Source of the DNA: Pseudodesulfovibrio sediminis
GTDB lineage: Bacteria > Desulfobacterota > Desulfovibrionia > Desulfovibrionales > Desulfovibrionaceae
NCBI RefSeq assembly: GCF_020886695.1
Contig: NZ_AP024485.1
Location: 3,415,001 to 3,479,000 of the forward strand
Reading direction: 5' to 3'
Length of the DNA stretch: 64,000 bases
The position numbers and the translations under genes were made by a program. A model generated the notes under the pieces. It was not told the DNA's origin. It did no database searches and saw nothing but the letters and a program-made list of their open reading frames with translations. Of the stretch, positions 59,397 to 64,000 are shown piece after piece (the first letter of the stretch is position 1; the number at the start of each line of letters is the position of its first letter).

Positions 59397-60380
59397 TTAT
59401 CCTGCGTCTGGACCAGAGCCCAGATAAGGGCGGGTCAGTTTGATGGCTGCGTCGGGCTGGGAAAGGATCTGACGGCCCAGTTCCACATCCGTGCGGATGC
59501 GTTCTTTCAGTTCGTCGATGCCATTGAATTTCTTTTCGTCACGGATGCGTTGGACAAAGTGAACGCGAATGTCTGTACCGTATAAATCACCGGAAAAATC
59601 GAGGAGATGGGCTTCAACAGACAGGGCGTCATTGCCGAAGGTGGGGTTCTTGCCGATATTGGCGACCCCCATATACGGCTCTCCTTCCACTTCGACCCAG
59701 ATGGCGTACACACCGGGTTTGGGAAAGAGCTCGTCCACCAGTTTGAGGTTGGCTGTGGGGAAACCGAGGAGCTTGCCGCCCCTGTTCATGCCGTGCACCA
59801 CTTCGCCCTTGATCTGATAAAAACGTCCAAGCAGCGGGCGTACAGGCCAGACTTTGCCAGCCTGGACCAGGTCGCGAATGCGGGTGGAGCTGACGATGGC
59901 GTTGTCAATGGACACCGGGTCCAGTCGGTCCACAGTGAATCCGTGTTTTTCCCCGAGCTGGCTCAAGGTCTCGAAGTCTCCTGCGCGTCCCTTGCCGAGG
60001 TGGTAATCGTATCCGATGACCAGCTCTTTCATGTTCAGTCCGTCCACCAGATATTTCATGACGAATTCTTCGGGCGAGAGTCTGGCCATGTCCATGTCGA
60101 ACTTGAGGAGCAGGCAGACCTGGGGGCCGTACTGCGAAATGAGTTCGATTTTCTGTTCTGTCAGGGTGATGAAGGGCGGCGTCTTGTCTGCGCGCAGAAC
60201 CCGGAGTGGGTGGGGATCGAAAGTGACCACCACGCTGACGAGGCCGCGCGCCTTGGCGCGTACGCATGCCATTTCGATCAGTTTCTGGTGCCCTTTATGG
60301 ACTCCATCGAAGTTGCCGATGGTCACGCATGAGCCGGCAATGGAGTGTGCTAAATCCTGTAAAGTGTGTGCGACGATCAT
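59397..60380 (-). CDS. ribF: Bifunctional riboflavin kinase/FAD synthetase
   Basis: The 327-residue enzyme has the nucleotidyl-transferase start VTIGNFDGVHKGHQKLIEMA, the FAD synthetase block GYDYHLGKGRAGDF and SSTRIRDLVQAGKV, and the flavokinase motif GFPTANLKL with the PGVYAIWVEVEG and HLLDFSGDLYG blocks. It makes FMN and FAD from riboflavin. It ends 4 bases after the ClC gene starts. Confidence 0.94.
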   Translation of the reverse strand: MIVAHTLQDLAHSIAGSCVTIGNFDGVHKGHQKLIEMACVRAKARGLVSVVVTFDPHPLRVLRADKTPPFITLTEQKIELISQYGPQVCLLLKFDMDMARLSPEEFVMKYLVDGLNMKELVIGYDYHLGKGRAGDFETLSQLGEKHGFTVDRLDPVSIDNAIVSSTRIRDLVQAGKVWPVRPLLGRFYQIKGEVVHGMNRGGKLLGFPTANLKLVDELFPKPGVYAIWVEVEGEPYMGVANIGKNPTFGNDALSVEAHLLDFSGDLYGTDIRVHFVQRIRDEKKFNGIDELKERIRTDVELGRQILSQPDAAIKLTRPYLGSGPDAG

Positions 60381-60446
60381 TTGATTGGTGTCCCGTTGAG
60401 AAAGAAGAGCAACCTACGCCAAAAAGTTACGGTGTACAAGGCTTGC

Positions 60447-61877
60447 CTATTTCTTGATTTTGGAGCGCATTTTGATCACTTCATCGAGTTCCTTGAGTTC
60501 AGCCTTCTGGTCTTCGGATTGGGCCAGATGTTCTGCCTGCTGGTAATGTCGGCGAGCTTTGCCAAGGTCCATGGAATAGGCTGCGGAATAGGCCAGGTGC
60601 AGGTTTCCACCGAATATGTCCCCTGATTCTCCAAGGATCATGCCCAGTTGATAGTGCACTTCCCAGTCCTCCGGTACGAGCTTGGCAACCTTGCGCATGT
60701 TGGTTGCGGCCTGAACATACTGCTTGGCTTCGGACTGGAGTCGAGCCAGGTAGAAGAGGGCCAGGGCGTCACGCTTGTTCTTGATGACTGCTTTTTGGAG
60801 CAGGCTGAACGCTCTTTTCTGCTCGCCTGTCTTGAAATAGAAAATACCGGCTTCACGGACAATGATCGCATCCTCCCCGTCAAGACTCAGCGCCTTTTGA
60901 AAGGCTTTCAGGGCGTCATCGCTGCGCTTCAGACGCTGCAGGGTAACACCGAGTCCCATATAATCCATGGGCGTGTATTCTGTCTTGGGCTTGTCATTCC
61001 AATAGGCCAGCGCAGTCTCTGCGGGAGACATCTTTGACCGGACAAGCACCTGGATCTTCTTGAGTCGCTCATTGTTGTCCTTGCGGTCCAGCAGCGTCTT
61101 GGGCATGCGCGCGATTCGGTCATTGAGATAGGTGATACGCTCGCTGGTGCCCGGGTGAGTGGAGAGGTAGGACGGCATCTGAGAACTGGTGTCGAACCAT
61201 CTGTTCTTCATCATGATTTCAAATGTCTGGGGCAGGCCTTCGGGGTTGTACCCCGCCTTGACCAGAGAGTTGAGGCCGACATGGTCCGCTTCACGTTCAT
61301 CTTCCTGTGAGTACTGGAGCATCGCCGCAGTCGCCGCGCCCGTGGATCCCATCATGATCGCGGACCCCATCTTGGCGGCGTTTTCACCACCGCCAGCCAC
61401 GCCCAGAAGCAGACCGGCCAGCACTCCTGCCGTGGAAAGGAGTGAAATCTTTTTTTGTTTTTCCAATCGGCTGGCAACATGGCGTTGAGAGACATGGGCG
61501 AGTTCGTGCGCGATGACTCCAGCCAGTTGGGATTCGGTCTTCACAGCCTGTATCAAGCCGGTGAAAACATAGATGAAACCGCCCGGAATAGCGAAGGCGT
61601 TGAGCAGTGGGTTGGACACGACAGCGCTTTTGACGCGAAAGGGCATTGGGCGTTTGCCGGTCATGACGCGTGCCACGACCTCGCCCACATAGTCGGTAAT
61701 ATAGGTATCTCCCACCATGGGCATCTGGCTGCGGAGAATGATGTCGAAGTTGCTGCCCATCTCGTTTTCCTGACGGATAGTCAACTTCTCTGTATCAAAG
61801 GGGTTTGCCAGCGCAGGGGTGATGACAAGGAACAGGGCGGCCAGCAGCGCCGGCAATATGGTGAAAACACGCTTCAT
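60447..61877 (-). CDS. M48 zinc metallopeptidase with TPR repeats (BepA-like)
   Basis: The 476-residue protein has a signal peptide (VFTILPALLAALFLVITPAL), the zinc motif GVIAHELAHVSQRH (HExxH), a third ligand in EREADHVGLN, and TPR repeats in the last 180 residues (AYWNDKPKTEYTPMDYMGLG; ALKAFQKALSLDGEDAIIVR). BepA-type proteins control outer-membrane protein assembly in the periplasm. ATG 61877 is the start that gives the signal peptide. Confidence 0.9.
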   Translation of the reverse strand: MKRVFTILPALLAALFLVITPALANPFDTEKLTIRQENEMGSNFDIILRSQMPMVGDTYITDYVGEVVARVMTGKRPMPFRVKSAVVSNPLLNAFAIPGGFIYVFTGLIQAVKTESQLAGVIAHELAHVSQRHVASRLEKQKKISLLSTAGVLAGLLLGVAGGGENAAKMGSAIMMGSTGAATAAMLQYSQEDEREADHVGLNSLVKAGYNPEGLPQTFEIMMKNRWFDTSSQMPSYLSTHPGTSERITYLNDRIARMPKTLLDRKDNNERLKKIQVLVRSKMSPAETALAYWNDKPKTEYTPMDYMGLGVTLQRLKRSDDALKAFQKALSLDGEDAIIVREAGIFYFKTGEQKRAFSLLQKAVIKNKRDALALFYLARLQSEAKQYVQAATNMRKVAKLVPEDWEVHYQLGMILGESGDIFGGNLHLAYSAAYSMDLGKARRHYQQAEHLAQSEDQKAELKELDEVIKMRSKIKK

Positions 61878-61954
61878 GGTGGTATTCCTGTTGGAGTGAT
61901 TCACTCGTATTGTAATCATTTGGGCATGCATGGCAACCATGGGAAGAAAGCGGC

Positions 61955-61996
61955 ACAAAAAAAGAGGGCAGGACCAGTCTGATCCTGCCCTCTTTG
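61955..61996 (-). terminator. Terminator of rho
   Basis: AAAGAGGGCAGGA pairs with TCCTGCCCTCTTT over a 9-base loop; a T-run follows on the minus strand. Confidence 0.9.
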
Positions 61997-62011
61997 TCAG
62001 TATGAGTGAGG

Positions 62012-63442
62012 CTACCGTGCCATGGAATCCAGGAATTCACGGTTGTTCTTGGTGCCTTTCATCTTGCCGCGCAGGAATTCCATGGAGTCGATGGAGTTCA
62101 TGGGGGAGAGGAGCTTGCGCAGAATCCAGACGCGGTTCAGCACGTCTTCTTCAAGCAGCAGCTCTTCCTTGCGGGTGCCGGAGCGGTTGATGTCAATGGC
62201 CGGGTACACGCGCTTGTCGGACAAGTGGCGATCCAGATAAATCTCCATGTTGCCGGTTCCCTTGAACTCTTCGAAAATGACTTCGTCCATGCGGGAGCCG
62301 GTGTCGATGAGAGCTGTGGAGATAATGGTCAGGGAGCCGCCTTCCTCGATGTTGCGAGCCGCGCCAAAGAAACGCTTGGGGCGTTGCAGGGCGTTGGCGT
62401 CAATACCACCGGAGAGCACGCGACCGCTTGACGGGGTCACGGCGTTGTATGCGCGGCCCAGCCGGGTGATGGAATCGAGCAGGATGACGACGTCACGCTT
62501 ACGTTCCACCAAACGCTTGGCTTTTTCAATGACCATGTCCGCTACCTGCACGTGGCGCTGCGGAGGCTCGTCAAAGGTGGAGGAGACGACCTCGGCCTTG
62601 ACTGTGCGCTGCATATCCGTCACTTCCTCGGGCCGCTCATCAATGAGCAGTACGATGAGGTCCACCTCGGGGTGGTTGGCGTTGATGGAGTTGGCGATGG
62701 TCTGGAGCATGATTGTCTTACCGGTGCGGGGCGGGGCCACGATGACACCGCGCTGGCCTTTACCGATGGGAGACAACAGGTCGATGATGCGAGCGGAATA
62801 ATTCTTGTCACCATTCTCAAGCCGAAGCTGTTCTTCGGGGTAGAGCGGAGTCAGGTTGTCAAAGAGCACTAGATTCTTGGAGTGCTTGGGGTCTTCGAAG
62901 CCGATTTCGGAGACACGAAGCAATGCGAAATACCGTTCACCTTCCTTGGGAGGGCGAATCTGGCCAGAAACGACGTCACCCTTGCGGAGGCCGAAGCGGC
63001 GAATCTGGGAAGGGGAAACATAGATGTCATCCGGTCCGGCCATGTAGCTGTACATGGGGGAGCGCAGGAATCCGAATCCGTCAGGCAGGATTTCGAGAAC
63101 GCCTTCGCCAAATATCTGGCCGTCCTGAGAGGCGCATTCCTGCAGCAGTGAAAAGATGAGCTCCTGCTTGCGCATGGTGGAGGGGTTTTCCACCCCGTAC
63201 TCCATGGACAAATCAGTGAGGTCCTGCATGGACTTGAGTTTGAGTTCGGTTAGGTTCAGGCTGCCGCCATTCCCGTTACCGTTGCTGGAAGGGACTTTGT
63301 TGTGGGGTTTGCTCTTGGGCTTTGCGCCGCCTTTGGGAGCGACGTTGCCTTTTTTGGGAGCTTTACTTTTAGGCGCGACATTGCCTTTATTAGGCGCGCC
63401 TTTTGTTCCTTTGCTGTCGTTGCCAGTTTTTTTAATGGCCAT
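62012..63442 (-). CDS. rho: Transcription termination factor Rho
   Basis: The 476-residue ATPase has the RNA-binding cold-shock-like part ([34 protein letters not shown]), Walker [18 protein letters not shown], Walker [16 protein letters not shown] and the Q-loop/secondary channel blocks to the end. The first 60 residues are an extra lysine-, proline- and glycine-rich stretch ([20 protein letters not shown]) with direct repeats. Such N-terminal inserts are seen in several bacterial Rho proteins. Confidence 0.97.
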   Translation of the reverse strand: MAIKKTGNDSKGTKGAPNKGNVAPKSKAPKKGNVAPKGGAKPKSKPHNKVPSSNGNGNGGSLNLTELKLKSMQDLTDLSMEYGVENPSTMRKQELIFSLLQECASQDGQIFGEGVLEILPDGFGFLRSPMYSYMAGPDDIYVSPSQIRRFGLRKGDVVSGQIRPPKEGERYFALLRVSEIGFEDPKHSKNLVLFDNLTPLYPEEQLRLENGDKNYSARIIDLLSPIGKGQRGVIVAPPRTGKTIMLQTIANSINANHPEVDLIVLLIDERPEEVTDMQRTVKAEVVSSTFDEPPQRHVQVADMVIEKAKRLVERKRDVVILLDSITRLGRAYNAVTPSSGRVLSGGIDANALQRPKRFFGAARNIEEGGSLTIISTALIDTGSRMDEVIFEEFKGTGNMEIYLDRHLSDKRVYPAIDINRSGTRKEELLLEEDVLNRVWILRKLLSPMNSIDSMEFLRGKMKGTKNNREFLDSMAR

Positions 63443-63730
63443 AGGTGAAATTTGGGTTTGAGGTTGGGTGATGAAAAGAAAGGTGTATTTATAGTATATG
63501 TATGATCTCAGAAAATCCTGAGAATTATGGCTGGTATAAAATAAAAAGGGCGGAGTAGGCTTGTTCGATCGATCAGTCAGGTCGTGATATGAAAAAGCAT
63601 GCCATTTTTCAAGTTGCGCAAACAGCCTTAAGGGTCATCAAAAAAATAAATGGTAGTGGGAAATATAATCAAACCGCGAAGCGGCATCAAGAATGGAGTT
63701 ATCGTAAAAGAGGGATTTTGACAAGCCCTG
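63443..63730. other. Intergenic region between rho and carD-like gene
   Basis: AT-rich stretch without a convincing gene. Both neighbours are read leftward, so the rho promoter should lie here. Confidence 0.5.
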
Positions 63731-64000
63731 CTAGTCTTTTTTCTCCTGAGCTTCAATGACATCTGCGAACATTTCGTTAATGGCGTCTTTAATCTGCTCC
63801 TGAGTGCGGTCAACAGAGTATGCCAGTTCCATGGAAACCAGGCCCATTGCTTGTTCGAGCAGACGGCGTTCACCAAAGGACAGTTCTTTGTCCTTGCCTA
63901 TGAGGAACAGCTCTTTGAGCACATACGCCACGTCTGACAGATCGCCGCTTTTGAGCTTCTCAGAGTATTCGCGGTAACGACGGTTCCAGTTTTGACCCGT
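63731..64000 (-). CDS. CarD-family transcription regulator, N-terminal part outside window
   Basis: The last 89 residues of the protein are present: NWNRRYREYSEKLKSGDLSD, VAYVLKELFLIGKDKELSFG and ERRLLEQAMGLVSMELAYSV, the helical C-terminal DNA-binding part of CarD/CdnL proteins. The N-terminal polymerase-binding Tudor-like domain lies outside the window. CarD proteins bind RNA polymerase at promoters. Confidence 0.85.
   Translation of the reverse strand, partial: TGQNWNRRYREYSEKLKSGDLSDVAYVLKELFLIGKDKELSFGERRLLEQAMGLVSMELAYSVDRTQEQIKDAINEMFADVIEAQEKKD

Overview
The window is a chromosomal segment, probably from a marine-type Desulfovibrionaceae (Desulfovibrio/Pseudodesulfovibrio-like). I infer this from the mix of CarD, Rho, HslUV, RibF, ADP-forming acyl-CoA ligase and receiver-kinase genes and from the style of the prophage; no rRNA or other taxonomic marker is present. 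It has three parts: a left flank (1-6.6 kb), a complete-looking 36.5-kb prophage (6,686-43,210) and a right flank (43.2-64 kb).

Left flank: four tightly packed or overlapping genes encode an acyl-ACP/CoA synthetase (5' end outside the window), an HxNxxxD/FPEGTS acyltransferase with a membrane tail, a PAP2-type membrane phosphotransferase/phosphatase, and a dikinase in which the phosphohistidine domain comes last, as in rifampin phosphotransferase rather than PEP synthase. Together they look like an uncharacterised lipid-building pathway.

Prophage: it sits in the 3' end of tRNA-Thr(CGT), flanked by 51-bp direct repeats. The lysogeny side (excisionase-like gene, tyrosine integrase, CI/Cro-like pair, CII-like protein) lies at 40.3-43.0 kb. 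A P4-alpha-like primase/helicase replaces the usual P2 gene A. Terminase, portal and an Ogr-type zinc activator are read rightward (29.2-32.3 kb). Scaffold/protease, capsid, head completion, tail, lysis, baseplate and fibre genes are read leftward (29.1-10.7 kb), in a P2/HP1/K139-like contractile-tail layout. The tail chaperone has a lambda-type -1 frameshift site (GGGAAAG).

Two accessory zones (7.2-10.6 kb and 32.3-37.0 kb) carry the most unusual content: two pentapeptide-repeat membrane proteins, one with a potassium-channel-like pore; a DUF805 protein; a membrane-anchored WYL-like protein; and an exported protein of unknown function. They also hold two copies of a structured RNA resembling phage C4 antisense RNA. 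Each copy precedes small helical-protein genes, and their antisense segments have diverged together with their targets. A third small helical gene, a 316-bp inverted-repeat region rich in TGTAAT motifs (possible origin) and duplicated gene-tail/terminator segments suggest that these cassettes are shuffled as modules.

Right flank: after the tRNA come a solitary HyuA-type hydantoinase/oxoprolinase, an MBL-fold hydrolase, an MscS-family channel, an STAS-like small protein, an acyl-CoA ligase (ADP-forming), a sensor kinase, an agmatinase-family enzyme, hslU-hslV, a macro-domain protein, a receiver-kinase hybrid, a ClC channel with CBS domains, ribF, an M48 peptidase with TPRs, rho, and the C-terminal part of a CarD-family regulator cut by the window edge.
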